DNA from: VXYL01 sp965200375
GTDB taxonomy: Bacteria > Pseudomonadota > Gammaproteobacteria > Pseudomonadales > Azotimanducaceae
Assembly (NCBI GenBank): GCA_965200375.1
Contig: OZ241353.1
Location: 1,364,001 to 1,428,000 of the forward strand
Direction: 5' to 3'
Length of the DNA: 64,000 nt
The notes beneath the pieces are model-generated. The model worked only from the letters and a program-made list of their open reading frames with translations, ran no database searches and was not told the origin of the DNA. Shown piece after piece: positions 52,501-59,937 of the stretch. Positions within the stretch are counted from its first letter, which is position 1. The number at the start of each line of letters is the position of its first letter. Made by a program: the position numbers and the translations under genes.

Positions 52501-53101
52501 TCTTCCGCGACTGCCAGAACTGGTACACCCAGCCAAGCGCATCCGATGCGGTGAACACTTCCGCCGGCAAACCTTCCACCAGCGCCTCCAGCTGCTGGCG
52601 ATGCTCCTGCGCGAACCGCACCTCGAACACGGGCAAGTCCGCTCGAAACACCTGTGGCAGCATCGCATGGGCGAAACGGGCCGCCAGCAGCCACTTGTCG
52701 ATGCCACGATCGGCAGCGTCACCAGCGCGAACCAGGTTCTTGGCCAACGCCTCGCACTCGTCCAACGTGACGGCCACGCCCATGTCGGGCTCGATGAGCA
52801 GGTTGTTCTCGGCGAGGAACCGGGCGAACAGCATGCCGTGCCACTGCTCAAAGGCGCATTCCTGCACCAGATGTGCGATGGATTGGGTGCCTGTGCCGTC
52901 GCGCCCATCGCCGAGCTGTCGGGCATGGGCGCGAAGCCGGCGCCGCAAGCGGAGTTGCGGTTCGTCCATGTGCGCGTAGGGCTGTTGCTGATGGACCGCC
53001 AAAGCCTCAATCGCGGCCCTTGCGCCTTGCTCGGCCATGTCGCGGGCATCTGCGACGATGCGTTCAAGCTGCTTGCGATGGTGTCCGGCGAGCGGCTTCA
53101 T
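49580..53101 (-). CDS. pglX: BREX adenine-specific DNA methyltransferase PglX
   Basis: This 1173-aa protein has the SAM-binding motif ALDPCCGSGHF (about 303-313) and, where N6-adenine methyltransferases have (N/D)PPY, the variant ATNVPYL (about 485-491). The helical N-terminal domain and a long C-terminal target-recognition region fit BREX type-1 PglX, which methylates host DNA at a non-palindromic site to mark self. ATG 53101 overlaps the DUF4276 gene stop (ATGA) and its own stop overlaps the next helicase start (GTGA). The Val in the catalytic motif is noteworthy and may be a clade feature. Confidence 0.9.
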   Translation of the reverse strand: MKPLAGHHRKQLERIVADARDMAEQGARAAIEALAVHQQQPYAHMDEPQLRLRRRLRAHARQLGDGRDGTGTQSIAHLVQECAFEQWHGMLFARFLAENNLLIEPDMGVAVTLDECEALAKNLVRAGDAADRGIDKWLLAARFAHAMLPQVFRADLPVFEVRFAQEHRQQLEALVEGLPAEVFTASDALGWVYQFWQSRKKAEVNRSEAKIGADELPPVTQLFTEPYMVSFLLDNSLGAWWAVGRLTDADFETAQSEAELRERAAIPGAPLEYLRFVQETDANGQPRWRPAAGTFDGWPEHLGGFKALDPCCGSGHFLIAAFSMLVPMRMALEGLNAADAVDAVIRDNLHGLEIDARCVEIAVFALALAAWRYPDAGGYRPLPRMNVACSGLSVGTAKAQWTALGAGRHNLRIAMDWLYDVFKDAPTLGSLLNPAATDAGKLADWPDVSALLAEALADGESDEQREAALAANGLAKAADLLAGQYHLVATNVPYLVRGKQSEKLRQFCARYPAAKKDLATVFLERCLELCADGGVANLVLPQNWLFLTSYRKLREKLLKTETWRLLARLGEGGFESPTAAGAFVALLTLSREAPCSHERGLLDDSKAPNSICAFDVSAHRTVGEKARQLRESAASDVNQAQQLDNPDARVALDDSAQAALLSGVANGVHGFGSKDSLRFFRQFWELPDNGTDWQLLQTTVERTRPWLGCEQAVYWQNGSGVLAERGRLGLAVPAGGMAWKRAGVAVSQMRMLPCSLYSGEIFDKNVAVVSPLEESHLPAIWCFCSSPEYNEAVRRIDQKVNVTNATLVKVPFDLDHWSSVANREYPIGLPKPYSNDPTQWIFHGHPCGAVEWDEIDKRTVHGTFRTDATVLQVAVARLLGYRWPAEREQDMELAAEQREWVRACEPLAALVDEDGIVCVPSVRGEPPAAERLRALLAAAYGDAWHDSVPTRLLADANGTTLDDWLRNRFFEQHCKLFLNRPFIWHVWDGRKHDGFHALVNYHKLAAPDGQGRRCLESLTYSYLGDWITRQHDGINRDEPGAEDRLAAAQELQTRLDAILTGEPPYDIFIRWKPLAEQPVGWQPDINDGVRLNIRPFMANDIPGGKKGAGVLRSKPNIHWRKDRGKEPHQPQDQFPWFWHDGEFTAERVNDVHLSPVKKQAERNHVDEPHRSTA

Positions 53102-53709
53102 GCGTGGTCTCCGCTCATCGCATCGGCGAGGGCCTCGACCAGTTGGCGGGCGTGGGGAGAGGCTTCAATGACCTTCGCGGCATCGATTTGTCTCAAGAGT
53201 TCGAAGGAATCCCGCCCCTTCGCGTACCTGCCCTTGCGCGAGCGGTGGGTGGACTCGTTGAGCGCTCGCCCTACATCCTCCTTGGCCACGTCTTCTATGT
53301 CCCGCTGTACAGCCGGCAACGCGCTTGCACGGAAGCCCTTGCCGAAGTAGCGGGCAAGGCAGTCTCTGTCGGCAAGGAACCAAGACTCCATTACTTGCAC
53401 CATCAAGTGTACGTTTTCCTCGGTGGCGCTGACCGGCCGGTCCCATCCGTCGCGCTCTTTGAGGTGTGTCCATCGCGTGGTGGCGCTCACTGGCCCCTCG
53501 CTGTCCACCAACAAGGCTACGAAGTCTACAGATGGCCGGTCGATTGCCGCACGGAAGTAGTCGTAGGCATGCCGTCTGCTGCCACAAGCCACTACTTTCG
53601 GCAGACGTTCTACGCCAGCCTTCTCGAAGAACGCACGGAAGCCTTCGCGTAGCGCTTGGCGCAGGGCACGACCGTCCCCGCCACCTTCGACGTACAGCTT
53701 CGCCCTCAC
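53098..53709 (-). CDS. DUF4276 (TOPRIM-like) protein
   Basis: This 203-aa protein begins MRAKLYVEGGGDGRALRQAL, the Glu-containing first strand of DUF4276/TOPRIM-like folds. FVALLVDSEGPV supplies the downstream acidic D-x-E motif, and a later acidic stretch includes VQVMESWFLADRD. The GTG start at 53709 overlaps the stop of the AAA ATPase gene. ATPase plus small TOPRIM-like partner is the arrangement of OLD-type/PARIS-like defence pairs, so it may be the nuclease effector. A longer open frame extends upstream but is a shadow of the ATPase gene. Confidence 0.75.
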   Translation of the reverse strand: MRAKLYVEGGGDGRALRQALREGFRAFFEKAGVERLPKVVACGSRRHAYDYFRAAIDRPSVDFVALLVDSEGPVSATTRWTHLKERDGWDRPVSATEENVHLMVQVMESWFLADRDCLARYFGKGFRASALPAVQRDIEDVAKEDVGRALNESTHRSRKGRYAKGRDSFELLRQIDAAKVIEASPHARQLVEALADAMSGDHA

Positions 53710-54908
53710 CAGCGGTTCCCCCCGATCTCGCCGGAAGACCACAGCTCGCCCAATCGATACTTGTCCAGCCAGTGTTTCAGTTCGGAGCGGCTTAGGCGCT
53801 TGAGCTTCGTTTGTCCGTCTTCCTTCTCGCAGACGACGATGCTCTCCGGTTTGTCGGTCAAGGCGTCCACAAGAACTTCGGAGTGCGTGGTCACGACGAG
53901 CTGGCAGCGCTCGGACGCCTCCAACAGGAGCTTGGCCAAGCCGGGGAGGATGTCGGGATGCAGGCCAAGTTCCGGTTCCTCGATGCATACCAGCGGCGGC
54001 GGCTGTGGATCGCAGAGGATGGCCAACAGGGAAAGATAGCGGATTGTGCCGTCGGAGAGTCGCGTGGCAGGTACCGTCACTTGGCCGCCACGCTCTTGGA
54101 CGAACAACTGCGCGGTGTTGAACTCGATGTTCACATGGAAGTCGGAAATGTCCTCGTAGAGGCGGCGCACGGCGTCGACGATCCGCTTGCGGATCTCGTA
54201 GTCCATCGACAGACGATTTAGAACGAGGCCGAGATTGGTGTGATCTTCGGCGAGGTTGGCGTTCGGGAGGTCCGTCTTCTGGAGAGAACGAACGACGTTG
54301 TTCCGGCCGAAGGTCCACTCTCGATACAGACGGATGCTCTCTAGGTCTTTGGCAAGGTAGGTGAGCTCGGGATAGTGTTCTGCATCCTTCACTTGCGCCA
54401 GAACGGATTTGGAGCGATCTACTGAGTATTCCACCGGCTTGTATCCCATCAGCACAGCGAAATCAGACGGCTTCGCGTCGAAAGCGGCCTTCCCTCGGAC
54501 CGTTCTAAGGTGCGCCACATGTGCGTTCTCGCCCAGTTCGACATATGGCTCATGATCTTCGATCTTAGGCTCCAACCGTTCGTTGATGACTGCAAAGCGC
54601 TGATCGCGTTCGCCAAACTCCACGCGGTAACGTAGGGCTTGTTGACCGACGGGTTGTACAACGGTCTTTACGACAGCCGAATCTACTTCGGAGTCACCTT
54701 GCCATATCCAGTCCGCAACGCCGCGACCGCTACGAATCCTCTCCGCTAAGTCGGTAGGCACCGCCTGCAACAGACCAATCGCCTCAATGAAGTTGGACTT
54801 GCCGCAGCCGTTAGTTCCAATCAAGACGTTCAGCGGTCCAAGCTCCAACTCTTCGGCCTGCGGGCCGAAAGAGAGCAGGTTGGTTAGCTGAATGCGTTCA
54901 AGAAACAC
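53706..54908 (-). CDS. AAA_21-type (OLD/PARIS-like) ATPase
   Basis: This 400-aa ABC-type ATPase is of the SMC/RecF-like AAA_21 group. It has an N-terminal FLERIQLTNLLSFG, Walker A GTNGCGKSNF (31-40), ABC signature LSDGTIRYLSLLAIL, Walker B VCIEEPELGLHPDIL and switch His VVTTHSEVLVDAL. The GTG start at 54908 is nine bases after brxC. It is paired with the DUF4276 gene through a GTGA overlap. Such ATPases act as sensors for phage proteins in PARIS and OLD-like systems. Placement between brxC and pglX marks it as BREX cargo. Confidence 0.85.
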   Translation of the reverse strand: MFLERIQLTNLLSFGPQAEELELGPLNVLIGTNGCGKSNFIEAIGLLQAVPTDLAERIRSGRGVADWIWQGDSEVDSAVVKTVVQPVGQQALRYRVEFGERDQRFAVINERLEPKIEDHEPYVELGENAHVAHLRTVRGKAAFDAKPSDFAVLMGYKPVEYSVDRSKSVLAQVKDAEHYPELTYLAKDLESIRLYREWTFGRNNVVRSLQKTDLPNANLAEDHTNLGLVLNRLSMDYEIRKRIVDAVRRLYEDISDFHVNIEFNTAQLFVQERGGQVTVPATRLSDGTIRYLSLLAILCDPQPPPLVCIEEPELGLHPDILPGLAKLLLEASERCQLVVTTHSEVLVDALTDKPESIVVCEKEDGQTKLKRLSRSELKHWLDKYRLGELWSSGEIGGNRW

Positions 54909-54917
54909 GTCCCGTCC

Positions 54918-57900
54918 TCAATGAACAACCACAGGCCCCCGCTTGACTTGCTCCACAAGCTCTTGCTCCGTCTTCCGCGTCCACGCTCGCACGTCGTCTG
55001 CCGTTTTCAGCGTGCCGCTGGCCAGCTTGACGTGGCGCGTCTCCGGTTCCACCAGCTTGTCCGCTTGCGACCGTGCGCTGGCGAACAGCTGCGGCAGTGC
55101 CGCGGTGCGGGTTCGCCAGTCGTCCAAGGATGCCTCATCCAAGGCGTTCAGCACCTCCTGCTCCGTGCCCGTGGCGCCGACGGTTGCCTCTTCGATGTGC
55201 AGCCGCCGGAGAATGTCGCCGCGCTGCGCTTGCTCGATTGTCCGCCAACTGGCCGCATTCTCCAAGCGCTCTCCCTCGCCTCGGAAAGCGCGGGCGTACT
55301 CGCTTCCTGCTTCAACGAGCGCAGTGCGGAGCGCGTCCGCGACTGCCCGTGCGAGTGGGGGCACCGGGTCGGTGTCGGCCAGCAGGCGCCGGTTCGTGCG
55401 GATGGCCTCCACCTGGGGCTGGATGTTCTTGGCCATCTCCAAGTCTGTCGCGTGCTTGGTCAACGCGATTAGGCGCTCGTAGGCGGGAAGGCGCTCTTTC
55501 GCCAGCGCCTCCAACTCGCTCCAACGCTTGAACTCGGCCGCCAGTTGGTCGTGGCGCTCCAGCACGGCCAGAAGCTGCTCGTTGCCTGCCAAGGCTTGCA
55601 GTTCCGACAGATGTTCCGTCTTGGGCACTGGCGGCAGCGGCGCATCGCCGCCCGCGCTCTGCGCCAGTTCCTGCAACGTGGCCAAGAGCTCGGCGGCGGC
55701 GGCACCCTCTTCGTTGGGCTTGCAGGCGATGCCGGTGGTCTGGAGGAGTTTGCGCAGCCGCAGGCGTTGCCGGGTGTCCACCGTGGCGCTTTCCACGCGG
55801 AAGTCCGCCGTGGCCACTCTGCCTTGGTCTAGCTGGCCCGCTCGGAGCGGCGCGCCGTTGGCGACAGCCCGCACGTGGCCGGTGCCGAACAAGGAGATCA
55901 GCGCCGCGTCCACGGCGTCCCGTGGCCAACCGTAGGGCGGCAAAGAGAAGTGAGTACGCACTTCCCGGCCTTTGCGCCCGGAACCTATGAAGTCGAGAAC
56001 CGCGGCGCACACGGGGTGCTCCTCGGTCTTGCCGGCGAAGCCCACCGCATCCAAAGGGCTCTCGGCGCCGCCGCGGGCGCGTTCGATGACGGTTCGCCAG
56101 CGGCTGTCGTCGGCGTCGGGGAACTCCGGATAGAGCCGCGCCACGGATGCGCCGGCGGCCGCCTTCACCTTCTCCGGCAGGTGTGCTTCCAAGCGTTCGT
56201 TGCCGCCGCCTTGGATCACCTTGGCGCTCTCGACGATCTGCCCCGCCAGCGCCCGCAGGTTGTTTTCCGCTTCCGTCGCACGGGTTTCCATGCCGCTGCG
56301 AGCCTCGATGCCCTCCTCGGTGGTCGGCACGCCTTTGTAGTCCACGGTCTCGGTGGCGGCGCTTCGGGTGGCGATCAGTCGCGCCAGCTCGTCGGCGTGG
56401 GCTCTCGGGATGAATACGTGAACCACCGGATCGTCTTGTCCGGCGGCGCGGGCGTGGGCGAGCACGCTGTTCTCGGTGACGCCCCAGCCGTCCTGCACCC
56501 AAACCGCGACTCCGTCTCCATCGGCGGGCGGTTCATTGCCGAAACACGGCGCCAGTTTGCGCGGTTCCTTGGCGTCGCCTTGCAGAATCTTCACCGGCGC
56601 CAAGGCCCGTTGCATGGCCTCGCCCAGCCGTTCGGCGCGCTTGGCGCTCATGCTGGCGGGATCGTTTGCGAGTTTGTTGCGGCGGGTGCGGAACTCCGCT
56701 TCCCAATCGCTGCTCTCCTTGGTTTGCAGACTGTACTCGTCGTCCACTTTCAGCAACGTGCCGGCGTCCACCAATTCGTCAAGCAGTTTCGGCAGGCGGC
56801 TGCGCAAGGTCGCGCCGTCGGCTGCCAGATTCTTCACCAGCAGGTCCGCGAGCATCTCCGGTTTGGCGCGAACGCCGCTGTCCACGCCCGCTTCGCGGGG
56901 CAGCTTGCGAATCAGGAAGACCAAGGCGCACAGGCGCGACTTCAAGACGCCGTCCGCACTGCCGTCGTTGAGGTTGAGGATGGCCTGGTGGATCTCTCGC
57001 AGCAACGCGCCCGAGTTGAGGAGGCTCGTCGCGAGTTGGTCGAACAGGAAGTCCGCCGGCACCACCGTGCCGAGTGGTTCGTCGGCGGTTGCGCGGATGG
57101 CTTCGTAGACGATGCGCAGCTGCGTCCGCAGTTGCCCGGCCATGCCGGCGCGGTCGACGGCCCGCAATGCCTCCTCCCAGAAACGCCGGCGAACGGGCAG
57201 CAGCGGGTAGTCGTCCACCAGCACGGTCTTGTCTTCGCTGCGCGGCGCGATGCGGGCGCCGCTCAAGTGGCGGTCGATCTCGCCGGCGTGGGCATCCAGC
57301 GCGGCATGGACATCGGGGCTGCGGTCCTCGCGCTTGGCGAGCACGACGCGCCGGATGACGGTTTCCACGTCGTTGTCGGAGAGTTCGACGTTGACGGTGA
57401 AGCGCCCCTGCAGCTTCTGTAGCAGGGGAGTGCCGGAGAGGGCGGTTTGCCCGGTGCCAAGGAAGAGAAGACGGTCGCCGAACCGCTTGCTGCAGGCTTC
57501 GGCCACTTCCTGCACCACATAGGAGCGGTCGGCTTCCTCGCCAATGTATTGCTGCACTTCGTCCAAGATGACGACAGTGTTGGGCAAGCGCCCGTCGTCG
57601 GTTGCCAAGCTGTCTTCAAAGGCGTCCACGAATTGATCCGTGGTGATGTCCGCCACGCGTGGAAACTGCTCGCGCAACAGAGATTTGACGGCCCGTTCCG
57701 AGGCGGCGAAGTTGGGGTCTGCCGTCAACAGCGCCTGAGCAATCACTGGGCTTACGTAGAGGTCGTTGAGTTCGCGCATGAAATTCCGTCCAGCTGCCTC
57801 GACGGCGGCACGAACTTGGTCGTAGGCGCAGTTCTTCTTCAACCAAAGGCAGAAGCGGGCTTGCGGGTACCCCTCTGGCAGTTCCGTGGATTTGAACACG

Positions 57901-58361
57901 ATGCCAAGCAGCGCCAACCTCACGCTGTCTCCCGCGCCGGTGCCCAATGTGCCGGCGGCGGCATGTAGGCCATTGCCCCGCCGTCCTAGCGTGGAGAGCT
58001 CTACCAGTTTCTCCCGCACATCGTCTGGCGGTTGCGCTAGCCCGCGCGCAGTGGCGCCGTCCTCGGGAAAGACGTAGTCCGTCCACAGAAACCGCAGCAT
58101 CTTCGCCAAGTGGGATTTGCCGCTGCCGAAGAAGCCGCTGATCCACGCGGCGGGCTGTTCCGGCTGGCCTTGGTGATTGAGGTAGGACTCCAGGATCCGA
58201 ACAAGGCCGCGCCTATACTCGCCCTCGCAAACGAAGTGCGAGAGCTCGAAGCGCAGCGTGCGGCGGTCGTTCTCGGTCAGCGCGTCGCTCATGGCCGCCA
58301 CGCCGCTGTTCGGCAGGGCGATTTCCGCGGGGTCGCGCTGGTAGATATCTCGATTGCGCAT
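54918..58361 (-). CDS. brxC: BREX P-loop ATPase BrxC
   Basis: This 1147-aa protein begins MRNRDIYQRDPAEIALP, the conserved BrxC start, with Walker A SGFFGSGKSHLAK (75-87) and a large AAA-like core (TVVILDEVQQYIGEE). The C-terminal half is helical, with coiled-coil potential (about 900-1120). BrxC is an ATPase shared by most BREX types and needed for defence and, with PglX, for methylation. It is 13 bp downstream of brxB. Confidence 0.9.
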   Translation of the reverse strand: MRNRDIYQRDPAEIALPNSGVAAMSDALTENDRRTLRFELSHFVCEGEYRRGLVRILESYLNHQGQPEQPAAWISGFFGSGKSHLAKMLRFLWTDYVFPEDGATARGLAQPPDDVREKLVELSTLGRRGNGLHAAAGTLGTGAGDSVRLALLGIVFKSTELPEGYPQARFCLWLKKNCAYDQVRAAVEAAGRNFMRELNDLYVSPVIAQALLTADPNFAASERAVKSLLREQFPRVADITTDQFVDAFEDSLATDDGRLPNTVVILDEVQQYIGEEADRSYVVQEVAEACSKRFGDRLLFLGTGQTALSGTPLLQKLQGRFTVNVELSDNDVETVIRRVVLAKREDRSPDVHAALDAHAGEIDRHLSGARIAPRSEDKTVLVDDYPLLPVRRRFWEEALRAVDRAGMAGQLRTQLRIVYEAIRATADEPLGTVVPADFLFDQLATSLLNSGALLREIHQAILNLNDGSADGVLKSRLCALVFLIRKLPREAGVDSGVRAKPEMLADLLVKNLAADGATLRSRLPKLLDELVDAGTLLKVDDEYSLQTKESSDWEAEFRTRRNKLANDPASMSAKRAERLGEAMQRALAPVKILQGDAKEPRKLAPCFGNEPPADGDGVAVWVQDGWGVTENSVLAHARAAGQDDPVVHVFIPRAHADELARLIATRSAATETVDYKGVPTTEEGIEARSGMETRATEAENNLRALAGQIVESAKVIQGGGNERLEAHLPEKVKAAAGASVARLYPEFPDADDSRWRTVIERARGGAESPLDAVGFAGKTEEHPVCAAVLDFIGSGRKGREVRTHFSLPPYGWPRDAVDAALISLFGTGHVRAVANGAPLRAGQLDQGRVATADFRVESATVDTRQRLRLRKLLQTTGIACKPNEEGAAAAELLATLQELAQSAGGDAPLPPVPKTEHLSELQALAGNEQLLAVLERHDQLAAEFKRWSELEALAKERLPAYERLIALTKHATDLEMAKNIQPQVEAIRTNRRLLADTDPVPPLARAVADALRTALVEAGSEYARAFRGEGERLENAASWRTIEQAQRGDILRRLHIEEATVGATGTEQEVLNALDEASLDDWRTRTAALPQLFASARSQADKLVEPETRHVKLASGTLKTADDVRAWTRKTEQELVEQVKRGPVVVH

Positions 58362-58374
58362 GATCCGAAACCGC

Positions 58375-58950
58375 CTACACCCCGATCCGGTAGACGGCGC
58401 GTTGCTCTTGAACGGTGATCGGCACCGCCAGATAGCTCCACCCGTCGCGGGCGTCGAGCAGCCGGTAGTTGCTGTTTTCGTATTCGCCGGGGAAGAACAC
58501 CACCAAGCGGCCGCGAATGTCGTTCTGAACCGCCTGCATCAACTCGGAAACGCGGGCGAAGCCGAACAGCGACGCCACGCCGGACACGGCGACAACCGCG
58601 TTCTCGTCCGCTTCCGGCGAGCCAAGGCAGGCGCGCACTCGCGCAACCAAGTGGTCTAGAAACTCCTCGTCGAGCTTCAATTCCAGATCTTCTGGGCAGT
58701 CGAAATAGCTCTGCCGGTAGTCCAAGCCGGCCATCCATCCGGCAAACGCATCGGTGAGGTCGCACGCCAACCAGCCGTGGCCGGTCTCCTTGGTGGCCAT
58801 CTCGAAGCGTTCCGCGCGGGCCCGAAGGCGGCGCTCGTCCGTCTTGTCGTAGACGATGAAAATGGCCTTCTCGGCACCGGCGAGGTCTTGCCGCCAAGGC
58901 AGGGCGATGTGCGCCTTGTAGCGTTCAAGCAGCCTATCGATGCGATTCAC
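58375..58950 (-). CDS. brxB: BREX protein BrxB (DUF1788)
   Basis: This 191-aa protein has RIDRLLERYKAHIALPWR at the N-terminus and RGRLVVFFPGEYENSNYRLLDARDGWSYLAVPI at the C-terminus, the BrxB/DUF1788 signature (FPGxxxxNxYRLLDxRDGWxYxAxPI). It is a small BREX core protein whose biochemical role is unclear. It overlaps the brxA-like gene by 17 bp and is followed by brxC. Confidence 0.9.
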   Translation of the reverse strand: MNRIDRLLERYKAHIALPWRQDLAGAEKAIFIVYDKTDERRLRARAERFEMATKETGHGWLACDLTDAFAGWMAGLDYRQSYFDCPEDLELKLDEEFLDHLVARVRACLGSPEADENAVVAVSGVASLFGFARVSELMQAVQNDIRGRLVVFFPGEYENSNYRLLDARDGWSYLAVPITVQEQRAVYRIGV

Positions 58951-59761
58951 GGATCAACTCCTGCTCCTTGCGGGTGACCAGTTCCGGGAACGAGATGTCC
59001 ATCATCTTCCCAGCGTGCTTGAACTCCAGAAAGCCGAACATTTTGGCATCGAGAACCAACCGCATGAACGTATCGACGAGGACGTCCAGAACCACAACCC
59101 AAGGGGTGTCGTAGAGCGGGCGCCCGCCGTAGCCCACTGCGGAACCGATGAGCAGAGCGTAGGCTGTTGCCGCCGGGGTTGCCTGAAGGCGCAGGCGGGT
59201 CTTGCGGCTTCGGCCGCGCAAGTGGCCGGATTGCGTCCACGACGACGACGCATTGCGCACCACCGTATCGAGCGTTGTTGGATTGAGGCGATCCTCCACC
59301 GCGGTGGCCAAGGCGTCCTTCATGGGTTGGCGGCTGAATTCGTGCCCCACCGGTGTGGCGAGAACGGAGGGTGCGGTGGCACGGAGCAGGGGATCGCGAG
59401 CCAACGCCAGCAGCAACGCGAGCGACGGTTGGGCGGCCTCGTCGTCCCAAAGCTGGCGCAGCGCCCGGAAGAGAATCATGCGCTGGTCCAGTCCATAGAG
59501 TTCGGCAAGTCGTTGGGATGTTGCCTTGCGTGTCGCCAGCGTCCTCTTTCCAAGGCAGTTGCCGGCGACAATGGCCTCCCTATAGTCAGCCTTCGCAGCG
59601 TCCTTGGGAACGGCGGCGAGGAGCTGCTTGAGTTCATCGAGCATGATGGTGCGGCTGGTGTGCGTGCCTCGGTGTCCGGTACGGAAGCCCCACCGGGCGG
59701 CGACACGCGACGGCTGGCAGCCGAGGCCGCGCTCTAGGCTCATGTGTTGGCGCAAGAACAT
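58934..59761 (-). CDS. brxA: BrxA-like first gene of the BREX operon
   Basis: This 275-aa protein has conserved-looking blocks WGFRTGHRGTHTSRTIMLDEL, NCLGKRTLATRKATSQRLAELYGLD and SSSWTQSGHLRGR, plus a short C-terminal helix (FPELVTRKEQEL). The N-x-L-x-KRT-x-TR block and the later SW-x2-SGHL segment resemble the BrxA/DUF1819 DNA-binding family, and the position directly before brxB supports this. It is longer than typical BrxA (about 200 aa), so a distinct BREX-associated family is possible. ATG 59761 has a weak AAGG upstream; ATG 59743 is an alternative. Confidence 0.6.
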   Translation of the reverse strand: MFLRQHMSLERGLGCQPSRVAARWGFRTGHRGTHTSRTIMLDELKQLLAAVPKDAAKADYREAIVAGNCLGKRTLATRKATSQRLAELYGLDQRMILFRALRQLWDDEAAQPSLALLLALARDPLLRATAPSVLATPVGHEFSRQPMKDALATAVEDRLNPTTLDTVVRNASSSWTQSGHLRGRSRKTRLRLQATPAATAYALLIGSAVGYGGRPLYDTPWVVVLDVLVDTFMRLVLDAKMFGFLEFKHAGKMMDISFPELVTRKEQELIRESHR

Positions 59762-59796
59762 GGTCGCACCTTAGCGGCGTCAGCGGGCGACTGTCA

Positions 59797-59828
59797 ACGG
59801 TTGGCCTGCTGGTTGGCAGGCCAACCGT
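59797..59828. promoter_or_regulatory. Perfect 13-bp inverted repeat upstream of brxA
   Basis: ACGGTTGGCCTGC (59797-59809) and its exact inverse (59816-59828) are separated by six bases, about 40 bp upstream of the brxA start. There is no T-tract. An operator controlling the BREX operon, or a structured leader, is more likely than a terminator. The rest of 59762-59937 holds no gene. Confidence 0.5.
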
Positions 59829-59937
59829 CTCACGAGTGTCTTGAATGTGCCCCGTCGAGATGGCGCGCCACTCAAGGCCCAGCCGACACGCAGGCGCACT
59901 TCGGCCTTCAAGGACCCTCGGCGGCGGCCAAGCGCGG

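Noticed and set aside
28685..59761. DISARM system
   Set aside because: The SNF2 helicase resembles DrmD, but DrmA, DrmB and DrmC are missing, while the full BREX core is present.
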